Shown: positions 1 through 8,495 of the stretch, one piece after another
Layout of the letters: each line of letters opens with the position of its first letter
Numbering within the stretch: position 1 is the stretch's first letter
NCBI GenBank assembly: GCA_964645585.1
Contig: CAZYAN010000008.1
Location: forward strand, 1 to 64,000
DNA: 64,000 nucleotides
Source of the DNA: DATGSL01 sp964645585
GTDB lineage: Bacteria; Verrucomicrobiota; Verrucomicrobiia; Opitutales; T3Sed10-336
Reading direction: 5' to 3'
The notes under the pieces: generated by a model
Told to the model about the DNA's origin: nothing
The model's input: only the letters and a program-made list of their open reading frames with translations
Databases searched by the model: none
Translations under genes and position numbers: made by a program

Positions 1-687
1 GGAAAACCGTCCCGGATGCTTGTCTCGGCGGTGGAGGCGTGCAAGCTTGGGCGGAAGATGAGGTTTCAGCTTGAAGAAATGCTGGTGGATGGGCTGGCGG
101 AGAGGACGGGTTTCAGCGTGTCAGCCGGGGCGGTTCGGGGGAGTTTGCTGACCGGGCGCTTTCAGCTGACGGAGGTGGCGATCGAGAACCCTGATCGTTT
201 TCCCGTCAAAGATTTTCTATCGATCGCCGGGGTGACGGCCCATGTTTCCCCGACTTCGCTTTTGGGCGGTGCGGTCAAGGTGAAGGCGCTCCAGATTCAC
301 CTGCGGCGGCTGACGGGCGTGCGGTCCGAAAACGGAACGGTCAATATTGCGCAGTTTCGAAAGCAGCTTGAAGGGAAGAAGTCGTCCGAGGAGGCGGTGC
401 GCAAAGCGTCGGAGCGGGAAATTCACATCGCCAGTCTGTCGATCAAGGTCGACCAGATCGCGACCGTTGATTTCAGCGAAGGGGCCGAAAAACGGAGCGA
501 ATATTCTGTCGGATTTGAGCGGCAGTTCGCGGACGTGAGCGATATTTTTTCGGTGGGCCCGGTTCTCGTTCAGGCGTGTGAGGCGGTTGGACTATCGCGA
601 GCGACCGATGCCATTTTTGCGACGCTGCTGCCGGATTTCCTCTGGGGGCGGATCGGCGAAAAGGGTAACGCTTATTCGCCTGCTTGA
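1..687 (+). CDS. AsmA-like envelope protein, 5' end cut by window edge
   Basis: The reading frame is open from base 1 and the first ATG is at 16, so the true start probably lies upstream. The segments RFQLTEVAIENPDRF, LSIAGVTAHVSPTSLLGG and VKALQIHLRRL, followed by NGTVNIAQF, follow the pattern of the N-terminal AsmA domain: beta strands describing a small membrane-proximal repeat after a transmembrane helix. The helix itself would be in the missing part. At about 220 residues it is far shorter than full AsmA proteins, like the small AsmA-like proteins of some PVC bacteria. AsmA-family proteins act in the inner membrane and periplasm, in outer-membrane homeostasis and lipid transport. No specific role can be given here. 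It stands alone; grpE starts 200 bp downstream. Confidence 0.6.
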   Translation, partial: GKPSRMLVSAVEACKLGRKMRFQLEEMLVDGLAERTGFSVSAGAVRGSLLTGRFQLTEVAIENPDRFPVKDFLSIAGVTAHVSPTSLLGGAVKVKALQIHLRRLTGVRSENGTVNIAQFRKQLEGKKSSEEAVRKASEREIHIASLSIKVDQIATVDFSEGAEKRSEYSVGFERQFADVSDIFSVGPVLVQACEAVGLSRATDAIFATLLPDFLWGRIGEKGNAYSPA

Positions 688-889
688 CAACCGAGATCCA
701 ATCGATTGATTCCGGATTCCCCGGACGCCGCGGCCGCCCTGCAAGCGGGTTTAACCATCCGCGTGCAGCCGCGGGCCCAGTGGGAATATCCTATCATCTT
801 CCGCGCGATCCAATGATCCAAAATCCCCTTGGCACATTCCGTCTCGCCAAATTCGCGCGGATCACGTTATGTTTTTCATTTAGTTTCGT

Positions 890-1588
890 ATGACGAAGAA
901 GAACCGAACTGACACCAAACAGGAGGAGAAGGAAATGCGGAACGCCGGCGAGGAGCAAGAGGTCGCTGCCGACGCTCCTGTTGAGGCTTCGAGTCCGGAG
1001 CAACAGCAGGCGGCAGAGGGAGCGGAGACAGGTGATCTTTCCTTGGAAGAGCAGCTCGAACGGGCTCGCGAGGAGAGCCGCCAGAACCAGGAACGCTACC
1101 TGCGAGCGATTGCCGACTGGGAAAATTTTCGCCGGAGGACCGTCCGGGAAAAGGATGAGTTGCGTCAGCACGTGATCGGTGGATTGCTGGAGGATTTTTT
1201 GCCGGTTCTCGACAATCTCGAGCTCGGCTTGCAGACGGCGGCCAATCACCCGGAGGCGGAGAATGTGGCGAAAGGCTTCGCTTTGGTGGCCGAGCAGATC
1301 CGGAGCGTTCTGGAACGTCATGGGCTTACTGAGATTCAAGCCGAAGGCCAAGTTTTCGACCCGCACGCGCACGAGTCGCTCTCCTATCAGCCTCACGACG
1401 AAATTGAGGAAGGGCGCATTGTGCAGGTGATTCGCAAGGGATACGCCTTAAACGGGCGCTTGCTCCGCGCCGCCGCGGTCGTCGTATCCAGCGGGCCGGC
1501 TGCCGATGACAAAAAGGACGGCGAGACAGAGAGCGCCGCACAACACGATGACGAAGAAGGTGAGGACCGTGGAAAAAACGAGTCCTGA
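890..1588 (+). CDS. grpE: GrpE, nucleotide exchange factor of DnaK
   Basis: GrpE releases ADP from DnaK in the cytoplasm and so drives the Hsp70 cycle. The protein has an acidic, low-complexity N-terminus, a coiled coil ending in RYLRAIADWENFRRR, and the C-terminal beta domain with NVAKGFALV, FDPHAHESL and GYALNGRLLRAAAVVV, all typical of GrpE. The ATG at 890 gives 232 residues. A second in-frame ATG at 935 is preceded by a strong Shine-Dalgarno sequence (AGGAGG at 921-926, 8 nt spacing) and gives 217 residues; I consider 935 the more likely start. The gene is followed 31 bp later by dnaJ, so the two are probably cotranscribed. No dnaK is present here and no CIRCE element was seen upstream. 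Confidence 0.96.
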   Translation: MTKKNRTDTKQEEKEMRNAGEEQEVAADAPVEASSPEQQQAAEGAETGDLSLEEQLERAREESRQNQERYLRAIADWENFRRRTVREKDELRQHVIGGLLEDFLPVLDNLELGLQTAANHPEAENVAKGFALVAEQIRSVLERHGLTEIQAEGQVFDPHAHESLSYQPHDEIEEGRIVQVIRKGYALNGRLLRAAAVVVSSGPAADDKKDGETESAAQHDDEEGEDRGKNES

Positions 1589-1619
1589 CGCGGCCTCCCG
1601 GATCTCTAACGACTGAGGA

Positions 1620-2780
1620 ATGGCGAAACAAGATTACTACGAACTGCTCGGAGTCAGCCGCGGAGCTTCCGCGGAGGAGCTGAAGAAGGCTTATCGCAAG
1701 ATGGCCGTGAAGTATCATCCGGACAAGAACCCGGGCAACGCGGAGGCGGAGGCGAAGTTCAAGGAGGTTTCCGAGGCCTACGAAGTCCTGAAGGATCCGG
1801 AAAAACGCGCCGCGTACGATCGGTACGGACACGCGGCATTCCAGGGCGCCGGTGCTGGCGCGGGTCCCGGAGGCGCGGGCGGTTTCCACGATCCGTTCGA
1901 CATATTCCGCGAAGTTTTCGGCGGCGGGATGGGCCGCGGCGGCGGTGGCGGCGGGATTTTCGAGGAGTTTTTCGGCGGAAGCGGCGGCGGCGGCGCAGCC
2001 GGACCGCAGCGCGGCTCGGACCTGCGTTACGATTTGGAAATTACGCTGCCGGAGGCTGCTACCGGCGTGGAGCGGGAAGTTTCATTCCGCCGTCCGGTCA
2101 CCTGTGACCGCTGCAAAGGCGAAGGAGCCGAGCCGGGTTCGAAAACCGTTCGCTGTCCGACGTGCGGGGGACGCGGTCAGGTGACGACCGCTCGCGGGTT
2201 CTTCAGCGTGCGCCAGACCTGTCCAACGTGCAGCGGCTCCGGCATGCGGATCGAGACGCCGTGTAAAAAGTGTCGGGGAGAAGGGCGTGTGACGGAGACG
2301 AGCACGATCAAAGTCCGGATCCCCGCCGGGGTCGACAACGGTTCAAAGCTTCGTTCGGCCGGCAACGGCGAGGCCGGCTTCATGGGCGGACCTCCCGGCG
2401 ACCTGTACATCGTTGTTCATGTCAAGGAGCACGACATATTCGAGCGGCAAGGCGACGACCTTTTTTGCGAAGTCCCCATCAAGTTCACGCTCGCCGCGCT
2501 CGGCGGCAGTGTTGAAGTTCCCACGCTCACCGGCAAAGCGACGCTGAAGATTCCCGCCGGCACGCAATCCGGAACAACGTTCCGGCTGCGCGGCAAAGGG
2601 ATGCCGAATCTGCGCGGCGGAGGCTACGGTGATCAGCTCGTGCGGGTGCATGTGGAAGTGCCGACCTCCTTGACTCCGGAGCAGCGCGCGAAGCTGGAAG
2701 AGTTCGCGATTGCGAGCGGCGACAATCGTCCGAACAGCAACAAGGGTCTTTTCGAGAAGGCGAAGAAGATGTTTGATTAG
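1620..2780 (+). CDS. dnaJ: DnaJ, Hsp40 co-chaperone
   Basis: DnaJ delivers unfolded substrates to DnaK and stimulates its ATPase. The full-length 386-residue protein shows the J domain with HPD at residues 33-35, a long Gly/Phe-rich linker with runs of glycine (about 75-130), four zinc-binding CxxCxGxG modules (CDRCKGEG, CPTCGGRG, CPTCSGSG, CKKCRGEG) and the C-terminal substrate-binding beta domains. It is therefore a type I DnaJ. The start has a short ribosome-binding sequence (TGAGGA) directly upstream. It forms an operon with grpE; dnaK must be elsewhere in the genome. Confidence 0.98.
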   Translation: MAKQDYYELLGVSRGASAEELKKAYRKMAVKYHPDKNPGNAEAEAKFKEVSEAYEVLKDPEKRAAYDRYGHAAFQGAGAGAGPGGAGGFHDPFDIFREVFGGGMGRGGGGGGIFEEFFGGSGGGGAAGPQRGSDLRYDLEITLPEAATGVEREVSFRRPVTCDRCKGEGAEPGSKTVRCPTCGGRGQVTTARGFFSVRQTCPTCSGSGMRIETPCKKCRGEGRVTETSTIKVRIPAGVDNGSKLRSAGNGEAGFMGGPPGDLYIVVHVKEHDIFERQGDDLFCEVPIKFTLAALGGSVEVPTLTGKATLKIPAGTQSGTTFRLRGKGMPNLRGGGYGDQLVRVHVEVPTSLTPEQRAKLEEFAIASGDNRPNSNKGLFEKAKKMFD

Positions 2781-2829
2781 CCGGAATTTTTTGACCCCGT
2801 AACGTAAATCACCCCGAACACAAGTTTCC

Positions 2830-4221
2830 GTGAAACGACTGAACCGCGAGCGAAAGGTTCTGCTGGCGTTCGTTGCCGGGCTGGCATTCGTGGTGATTTT
2901 GCTCGGGCTGGTCGTCGCGAATCGGGTGATCGCCAGCAGGCGAGCCGACGCCGAGATCACCAGTTTGCGGGCGGCCGGGTTCGCGCTCACGGTTGCTGAA
3001 CTGCGCCAACACTACCGCGATCAGGTGCCCGATTCGGACGGAGGCGAGTGGTATCGCAGAGGTGAGATCGCCCTCCAGGCGGTAAATGCGGTGTACGCGG
3101 ATGATGTGAATCTTCCGATCTTCGGCGCGGCACGTCTTCCGGCTCCTGGAGACGAGGTGCCGGCTGTCATGGCGGAACGAATCGGGGCGTTTTACGCGGA
3201 CAGTGCCGAAGCTCGTAAATTTTTTGAGGAAGCCGTCCGGGCAGACGGGGTTCGCTGGGATTTATCTGGCGATCTTTACGCGCTTCCTTTCCTCGATCTG
3301 TTGAGCTCAATGCGCGTGGCGGCGCGGCTCCAAGTTCTCACCAGTGTGCATCATGCATTGGAGAACCGGTCTGGCGAAGCGACAGATGCCGCGCTGGCTG
3401 CATTTGCGATCGCTGGTCATCTGCGGGAGGCGCCGTTTCTCATTAACGCGCTGGTGCGCATAGCGATAACGAACATTGCCCTCCAGCAAGTTGAGCACTT
3501 GCTCGCGGCGCGCGTGCTCACAGCAGAGAATCTCGGACGACTGCAGGAGGCGCTTCTGGAAGCGGACGATGACTATCTCTATCCGGGGCCGCTGGCGGGA
3601 GAACTGGTTTTCGGCGGGCATTATTTCGATCTGGTCGCTGGCATGGGAGGGTTGAGCAGCGGGGCAGTGGATACGCAAGTCTTGGCCGGGATCGCTTACA
3701 GCGTTTTGGGACAGCTTGAACGCGACCGCTATCATTACTACGCCGGCATGCGCGACCTCATTTCCCGTGCGAAAGGGCCGCTGCCGAATCGGGTCCGGTC
3801 GGCACCTGCAGCTTCCGCGGCAACGGCCATGTTCGCGGCAGTGGACGAGTTGCCGGACCTAAAGACCCTTCTGAGGGGAGACTGGCTGACGAGCGGCCTG
3901 CTGGCGAATGCGGATATGATTTTTGCATCGGAGCGCGACTTGTTGCGAAACCTGCGTGCAACCCTTGTGGCGGTGACGGCGGTTCGATTTGAACGGCTGG
4001 AGGGAAAGAGGCCGGAGACTTTAGGAGNNNNNNNNNNNNNNNNNNNNNNNNNNNNNNNNNNNNNNNNNNNNNNNNNNNNNNNNNNNNNNNNNNNNNNNNN
4101 NNNNNNNNNNNNNNNNNNNNNNNNNNNGGAGTTTTCTTTCGGTGAGGACGGCGGCCTGACGGTGACGGCGGACGGGGAGCCGTTGCTCCAGGTTCCGAGC
4201 CGCACGGATGAGGACGAGTAA
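2830..4221 (+). CDS. Membrane-anchored hypothetical protein, interrupted by assembly gap
   Basis: I do not recognise a named family. The N-terminus is basic (MKRLNRERK) and is followed by one strongly hydrophobic helix (about residues 9-30), so the rest probably faces the periplasm as a helical, tetratricopeptide-like solenoid: there are many Leu/Ala-rich amphipathic stretches and no catalytic motif. A 100-N gap at 4028-4127 interrupts the frame. The reading happens to stay open across it, but the gap length is a placeholder, so the joined protein length and the C-terminal piece (ending VPSRTDEDE) may not be exact. It starts 49 bp after dnaJ and could be cotranscribed with it, but nothing ties it functionally to chaperones. 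Confidence 0.6.
   Translation: MKRLNRERKVLLAFVAGLAFVVILLGLVVANRVIASRRADAEITSLRAAGFALTVAELRQHYRDQVPDSDGGEWYRRGEIALQAVNAVYADDVNLPIFGAARLPAPGDEVPAVMAERIGAFYADSAEARKFFEEAVRADGVRWDLSGDLYALPFLDLLSSMRVAARLQVLTSVHHALENRSGEATDAALAAFAIAGHLREAPFLINALVRIAITNIALQQVEHLLAARVLTAENLGRLQEALLEADDDYLYPGPLAGELVFGGHYFDLVAGMGGLSSGAVDTQVLAGIAYSVLGQLERDRYHYYAGMRDLISRAKGPLPNRVRSAPAASAATAMFAAVDELPDLKTLLRGDWLTSGLLANADMIFASERDLLRNLRATLVAVTAVRFERLEGKRPETLGXXXXXXXXXXXXXXXXXXXXXXXXXXXXXXXXXXEFSFGEDGGLTVTADGEPLLQVPSRTDEDE
4028..4127. other. Assembly gap (100 N)
   Basis: Exactly 100 N, the conventional placeholder for a gap of unknown size. It lies inside the hypothetical gene 2830-4221. Unlike the other two gaps it has no obvious tandem repeat at its edges, although both flanks carry the bases GGAG. 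Confidence 0.99.
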
Positions 4222-4290
4222 GGTGATCCGGACGCCAGTGGCGTGGAGGTGACCGTTTTAATCTTTGCGCCGGAAGGAGGAGCGCACAGG

Positions 4291-4881
4291 ATGGGCGGTA
4301 TGCGAGTGGTGATTCTTGGGTCGGGGCGCGGAAGCAATGCCGAGGCGATTTTGCGGGCGGAAAAGAGCGGCGAACTTGGCGGGGCCCGGGTCGTGGCGAT
4401 TTTCAGTGACCGCGCCGACGCGCGGATTTTGGAACTTGGAGACGAGTTCGGTGTTCCCGCGCGCTACCTCGACCCCGCGCCTTTTCGGACCAAGCTCGAA
4501 GGCGAAGCGGAGGCGCGTTATATCGAAGCGATCGAGGCGGTTCGGCCCGACCTCATTGTGCTCGCCGGATTTATGCGTGTGATCAAGGCCCGATTTATCG
4601 AGGCCTTTGCGGGGAAAATTATCAATTTGCACCCAAGCCTGCTGCCGGCATTTCGCGGGTTGAACGCGATCCGGCAGGCGTATGAGTCGGGGGCAAAATA
4701 CAGCGGCTGCACGGTTCACTATGTCACGGCCGAAGTCGACGCCGGCCCGATTATCGAGCAGGCCTCCGTGCGTATTGAACCTGAGGATACGCTGGAGATG
4801 CTCGAAGAAAAAGTGCATCGGGCGGAGCACGAACTTCTGCCGAAGGTGATCGCGCATTTAGCGGGCGGTTTGAACCGCTGA
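4291..4881 (+). CDS. purN: Phosphoribosylglycinamide formyltransferase PurN
   Basis: PurN transfers the formyl group of 10-formyltetrahydrofolate to GAR, the third step of purine synthesis. The N-terminal VVILGSGRGSNAEAI is the phosphate-binding loop; INLHPSLLPAFRG carries the catalytic Asn112 and His114, and VTAEVDAGPI carries Asp150, matching the Asn/His/Asp triad of the family. The frame is open upstream to 4243, but the ATG at 4291 has a strong Shine-Dalgarno (AAGGAGGAG at 4274-4282) and gives 196 residues, close to the family size; an ATG three codons later (4300) is also possible. Its neighbours are unrelated to purine synthesis. Confidence 0.96.
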   Translation: MGGMRVVILGSGRGSNAEAILRAEKSGELGGARVVAIFSDRADARILELGDEFGVPARYLDPAPFRTKLEGEAEARYIEAIEAVRPDLIVLAGFMRVIKARFIEAFAGKIINLHPSLLPAFRGLNAIRQAYESGAKYSGCTVHYVTAEVDAGPIIEQASVRIEPEDTLEMLEEKVHRAEHELLPKVIAHLAGGLNR

Positions 4882-5063
4882 GGCGGGACGGGATCGTTTG
4901 AACAGAAGGGAACGAAGAATGCGAAGGCCGCATGGCGTTTGTGTCTCCGGCACTGAGTATCCGGAAATCGCAGCTGTCGGCGTGCGCCGATGGGCGGCTC
5001 ACATTTTTGCGAACGCCGCCGCATTACCAACCGCGTTTTCACAAGCGCCGCCGCAGCGCGGGA

Positions 5064-5948
5064 TCACTCGCGTTCGATGAGTAAATCGGCCCACTCGTTG
5101 AGCTGGCGGCTGGAGATGGAGGCGTTTGGGACAAGCGGGCGGAAGCGAGCTTCGACCACGTTGATTTCGCTGGAGAGAATGCCGCTCAGAATAAGTCTTC
5201 CGCCGGGCCGGACGGCGTCGATCAGCGGCTCGGCGTGTTCGCGGAGAACGTTCGCGAGAATGTTGGCAAAGAGGAGGTCGGCTTCGCGGTTCAGCAGTCC
5301 TTGGGGGAGCCCGGCTTCGTAAAATTCGATCTTTCCGGCGAGGCCGTTGAGAGCGGCATTTTCTTGGCTGACCTCGACGGCGATCGGATCGTTATCAAAC
5401 CCGGCAACGCGGGTAAAACCGCATTTAGCCGCGGAGATCGCGAGGATGCCGGAGCCGCAGCCGGCATCGAGGATCCGCATTTGCTCGAAATCCCGCCCCT
5501 CGCGTTCCCAGTCGCGGCGGCAGTGAACGAGGCGCTCGACGCATAGCCGCGTTGTTTCATGGTTTCCGGTGCCGAATGCCAAGCCAGGATCCAGCCAGAC
5601 AGCCTCATGACCGTCAGGAATCGTGTATTGCTCGCGCTCCCAAATCGGAACCCAGTGAATCCGATCGAATTGCCAGGCGTGAAAATGAGCTTTGTACGAG
5701 TCTTTCCAGTCGCTGTCACCAAGTTCTCGATACGATGGCTCAGCCTGTGCAATCGCCTCGGGCAGTGTCTTTCGCAACTCGTCCCAAGCCGCTTGCGCCG
5801 CCGGTTTCGATTCGAAATAACCGGTCAGGCGGCTCTGCCCAGCATCCACATCGGAAAATACATGCCACGCCGGCGCGTCCCCTTCGGCGAGCACTTCAGC
5901 GAGCGGATCCGCCTGCTCGGCGGCAATTGAAATTTGAATCTCCCACAT
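5064..5948 (-). CDS. prmA: Ribosomal protein L11 methyltransferase PrmA
   Basis: PrmA trimethylates ribosomal protein L11 using S-adenosylmethionine. The C-terminal Rossmann domain shows ILDAGCGSGILAISA (SAM loop), the preceding WLDPGLAFGTGNHETT and LLFANILANVL, which are diagnostic for PrmA. The N-terminal part with SYRELGDSDWKDSYK corresponds to the L11-binding region. I chose ATG 5948 (MWEIQISI), because further upstream the frame runs into repeat DNA and an assembly gap. The result is 294 residues, normal for PrmA. The gene is divergent from the DUF2059 gene; a 7-bp tandem repeat lies directly in front of its start, where its promoter would be expected. Confidence 0.95.
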   Translation of the reverse strand: MWEIQISIAAEQADPLAEVLAEGDAPAWHVFSDVDAGQSRLTGYFESKPAAQAAWDELRKTLPEAIAQAEPSYRELGDSDWKDSYKAHFHAWQFDRIHWVPIWEREQYTIPDGHEAVWLDPGLAFGTGNHETTRLCVERLVHCRRDWEREGRDFEQMRILDAGCGSGILAISAAKCGFTRVAGFDNDPIAVEVSQENAALNGLAGKIEFYEAGLPQGLLNREADLLFANILANVLREHAEPLIDAVRPGGRLILSGILSSEINVVEARFRPLVPNASISSRQLNEWADLLIERE

Positions 5949-5954
5949 GCCGAT

Positions 5955-6110
5955 AAGGAAAAGCGGAATGCGGAAAGAGGAAAGAGGAAAAGCGGANNNN
6001 NNNNNNNNNNNNNNNNNNNNNNNNNNNNNNNNNNNNNNNNNNNNNNNNNNNNNNNNNNNNNNNNNNNNNNNNNNNNNNNNNNNNNNNNNNNNNNNNGGAA
6101 AAGCGGAGCA
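5955..6110. repeat. Heptameric tandem repeat interrupted by assembly gap
   Basis: Consecutive 7-bp units AGCGGAA, TGCGGAA, AGAGGAA, AGAGGAA, AAGCGGA run from 5962 to the gap, and the sequence after the gap resumes with GGAAAAGCGGAG, so the array continues on both sides of the 100 N. It fills the divergent spacer between prmA and the DUF2059 gene. Confidence 0.8.
5997..6096. other. Assembly gap (100 N) inside a tandem repeat
   Basis: A 100-N placeholder. Both edges are made of the same GGAAAAGCGGA-type units, so the assembly probably broke on the repeat and the real array is of unknown length. Confidence 0.99.
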
Positions 6111-6192
6111 AGGAGTTATCTTTGGGCGGCAATGCGCAGTATCGACAGGCGGAACGGTGACCGTGTACAATGGGAGGTTTCCAAAACCACTT

Positions 6193-6939
6193 ATGAGAAC
6201 AATCTTCGTTCTGACCGCCGCCTTGGCGGCTTCGGTTTCGGCTCTGGCCCAAACCTCTCCGGTGCACTTCCGGGGGATCTTGAAACTCGGCGATACCCAG
6301 CATTTTTCTCTCACCGCGGAAGGAGGCGGAAAGACCGCTTGGGTAGCGGTTGGAGATACCTTTTCCGGCTATGAGGTTGTTCGTTTTGACGCGAAGGAGA
6401 ACATGCTCGTTATCCGCAAAGGCGACGAGGAGCACCGTTTGGCGTTAGCGGGATCGAAGTCCGCGGACGCGGCGCCCGCGGAAGAGGGGGCTGCTCTCGA
6501 TGAGGCCGCGGAGCTTTTGCGCAGCATGAAGTTCGAAGAGATGATGGCGACCTCGATCGACCAGCAAAAAAAGATGATGGAGAAAATGTTCCGTCAAATC
6601 GGACAGCAGACAGGGATGCCGGTCACGGAAGAAATGGTCGCCGCCCAGATGCGCTTTATCGAAGCTTTTCATGAAGAAATGGACTGGGCTGGGATGCAGG
6701 AGGATATGATTCAAGCGTACGGCGAGACCTTTACGCGCGAGGAGCTGCAGGGGTTAATCGACTTTTATACAACGCCGGCGGGTCAGAGTTTTATCAACAA
6801 GCAGGGCGAATTGATGCAGCGGATGTCGGAGCTGATGCAGCCGCGAATGATGAACGCGATGAACAAGCTGCAGCCGATGATGCAGGAAATGCGGGAGGCG
6901 GGCCGGAAAGGTTCCGGCGGCGCGCCGAACGCTCCGTAA
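6193..6939 (+). CDS. Exported DUF2059 domain protein
   Basis: The start at 6193 gives a clear signal peptide (MRTIFVLTAALAASVSALAQ) and a 248-residue exported protein. The N-terminal half (about 21-85) is a small beta-rich part; the C-terminal half is helical with SMKFEEMMATSIDQQ and FTREELQGLIDFYTTPAGQ, the typical DUF2059 pattern. The last third is extremely Met-rich (many EMMA, MQRM, QPMMQ segments). DUF2059 has no established biochemical function. It is 13 bp upstream of an alpha/beta hydrolase gene and probably in one transcript with it. No strong Shine-Dalgarno is visible within the usual distance. Confidence 0.8.
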   Translation: MRTIFVLTAALAASVSALAQTSPVHFRGILKLGDTQHFSLTAEGGGKTAWVAVGDTFSGYEVVRFDAKENMLVIRKGDEEHRLALAGSKSADAAPAEEGAALDEAAELLRSMKFEEMMATSIDQQKKMMEKMFRQIGQQTGMPVTEEMVAAQMRFIEAFHEEMDWAGMQEDMIQAYGETFTREELQGLIDFYTTPAGQSFINKQGELMQRMSELMQPRMMNAMNKLQPMMQEMREAGRKGSGGAPNAP

Positions 6940-6952
6940 TGGAAACGCACGG

Positions 6953-7927
6953 ATGAAGGTTCGGCGTCGGAAGCAGGGCGGCCATTCGCGCCTTAGGAGA
7001 ATCGCCCGGGTCGTGCTGTTCGTCTGCTTTGCGATTGCGGGATTCGCGGTGCTTCTGAAACAAATCGCGGACAAACGCGTTTTTGGAGGATACGATCCGG
7101 AATTGCCGCTGGCCGAGTCCGTGATGGACACCGCGGAATCACCGGCCGGGACCAGTCAGCTCATTGCGATAACCGGGCTGGAGGGCGAGCGGATTCCCCT
7201 GCGTGTAATGATTCCGGCGAATACGGAAGCCCCCTATCCGTGCGTGGTTTTCCTTTATGGGATCGGCCAGGATACGCGCTTTTTCGATAAAATCGCGGGA
7301 CTGTTCGCCGAGCGGGGAGTTATGCTCGTTATGCCGGAGCAATATAATCGCGGCGTGAGGAAGGAGCGTCGCGGAATTCGCGGCGCCTGGGCGCTGCGCG
7401 AACGTTCTTCGCGTATCGTGCCGGAAACACGTCGCGCGGTGGACTATCTGTTGCAGCGCGGCGATGTGGATGCGGAACGGTTGAGTCTGCTCGGTGCAAG
7501 CTACGGCGGAATTATGGGCTGCGCGGTGATGAATCACGAGCCTCGCTTTCGTTCGGCGGTGATCGCTTTGGCCGGAGGAAACCTTCCTGAAATTTTACGC
7601 AATCTCGCCGATCAAGAGAATCTTGGCGCCGCGGCTCCGTTTGCGGCAACTCTTGGGGGTTGGATCCTATCTCCGTTCGAACCGGTGGAGCAGGTTTCGG
7701 GCATTGCCCCTCGGCCCGTGCTTTTTCAACACCTTGAGGGCGATGAGCTGATTCCGAAAGAGAGCGCCGACGCGCTCTTTGCCGCGGCCGGTGAGCCGAA
7801 AACGCGCCGCTGGCTCAAGGCTTCGCATGTTGCGATCGATGAAGAAACGGTCCGGCGTCTGCTTGGCGAATCGCTCGACTGGATAGCCGGTCTCGATCTT
7901 CCGGCGCCGGAGGGTTCGCGCAAATAA
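6953..7927 (+). CDS. Membrane-anchored alpha/beta hydrolase (dienelactone hydrolase-like)
   Basis: A basic N-terminus followed by one hydrophobic helix (about residues 19-40) anchors the protein in the inner membrane with the hydrolase domain outside. The fold is recognisable from the nucleophile elbow GASYGG, a late acidic loop (HLEGDELIPKE) and a histidine in KASHVAID, giving a plausible Ser-Asp-His triad. The sequence VVFLYGIGQDTRFF precedes the oxyanion region. Substrate is unknown; families of this kind include esterases, peptidases and acetyl-xylan esterase-like enzymes. It follows the DUF2059 gene closely. The 324-residue length is normal for such exported hydrolases. Confidence 0.8.
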   Translation: MKVRRRKQGGHSRLRRIARVVLFVCFAIAGFAVLLKQIADKRVFGGYDPELPLAESVMDTAESPAGTSQLIAITGLEGERIPLRVMIPANTEAPYPCVVFLYGIGQDTRFFDKIAGLFAERGVMLVMPEQYNRGVRKERRGIRGAWALRERSSRIVPETRRAVDYLLQRGDVDAERLSLLGASYGGIMGCAVMNHEPRFRSAVIALAGGNLPEILRNLADQENLGAAAPFAATLGGWILSPFEPVEQVSGIAPRPVLFQHLEGDELIPKESADALFAAAGEPKTRRWLKASHVAIDEETVRRLLGESLDWIAGLDLPAPEGSRK

Positions 7928-8017
7928 TTCGAACAACCGCCTTGGAGACTCCTGGCGGGGCAGCGGTTTGCAAGGCAGGACTCGTCTCGATTCGCGCGAA
8001 CCGTTTTGCGGTTGAAG

Positions 8018-8407
8018 CTACGCGATTTCGCCGGGGAAGGCGCGCGCTTTTTCCTCGAGATGACGCTGAAGACTGCCGCAGACATGATCGCACAGCTCGA
8101 ATACGGTCGGGTCGCCGATACTGTAATAAACATGCAGCCCTTCCTTTCGCCGATGGAGGATTCCCGCTTGTTTCAGTGTTTGCAGATGCCGCGACACGTT
8201 GGCTTGCGTCGCCCCGGAAAGCTGTACCAGCTCGCTAACGCTCTTCTCGCTGTCCATCAGGCAGTGAAGCAGCCGAAGCCGCATCGGCTCCCCCAGGACA
8301 CGAAAACGCTCGGCCACCTGCTCAAAGAATGCAGGCGTCATCGGCACAGGAGACGCTTTTTTTGCGCCCGGGCTTGACTTACCTTCGATGTATGATTGAT
8401 TGCGCAT
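8018..8407 (-). CDS. ArsR/SmtB-family transcriptional repressor with conserved Cys pair
   Basis: A 129-residue winged-helix regulator. Residues about 24-100 give the ArsR fold: RFRVLGEPMRLRLLHCLM, SVSELVQLSGATQANVSRHLQTLKQAG (recognition helix) and a beta wing with GLHVYYSI. Cysteines sit at 49 (end of the second helix), 106 and 110 (ELCDHVC, last helix). The position of Cys49 matches the first Cys of BigR/SqrR-type persulfide sensors and the C-terminal Cys are near the second; this is inference. The gene is divergent from a DUF2892-TolC-MFP-RND operon, which it most likely represses. The start at 8407 sits directly on an inverted sequence that may be its operator; ATG 8341 is an alternative start. 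Confidence 0.88.
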   Translation of the reverse strand: MRNQSYIEGKSSPGAKKASPVPMTPAFFEQVAERFRVLGEPMRLRLLHCLMDSEKSVSELVQLSGATQANVSRHLQTLKQAGILHRRKEGLHVYYSIGDPTVFELCDHVCGSLQRHLEEKARAFPGEIA

Positions 8408-8442
8408 ATAGTTACGTATAGCGAAAAGAACGAGTTTCGCAA
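8402..8442 (-). promoter_or_regulatory. Putative arsR promoter and operator
   Basis: On the minus strand a TTGCGA (8437-8442) and a TATACG (8415-8420) are separated by 16 bp, a weak sigma70 match. The A/T-rich imperfect palindrome ATAGTTACGTAT overlaps the -10 and the arsR start codon, which is where an ArsR operator is expected. A start this close would make the arsR transcript leaderless. Inference from position and symmetry only. Confidence 0.35.
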
Positions 8443-8495
8443 CCAAAAGGATGGGAACGGCGAAATCGAGTTCATAACCATGGAAAGGGAGACGG

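Noticed and set aside
688..889. CIRCE or heat-shock operator upstream of grpE
   Set aside because: No TTAGCACTC/GAGTGCTAA inverted repeat and no good heat-shock promoter was found.
4028..4127. Continuous translation across the first gap
   Set aside because: 100 N is a placeholder length, so the frame across it is not evidence of one continuous protein.
4882..5063. Short plus-strand frame (4898-5080) between purN and prmA
   Set aside because: Arg/Ala-rich 60-codon frame overlapping the prmA 3' end, without ribosome-binding site or similarity.
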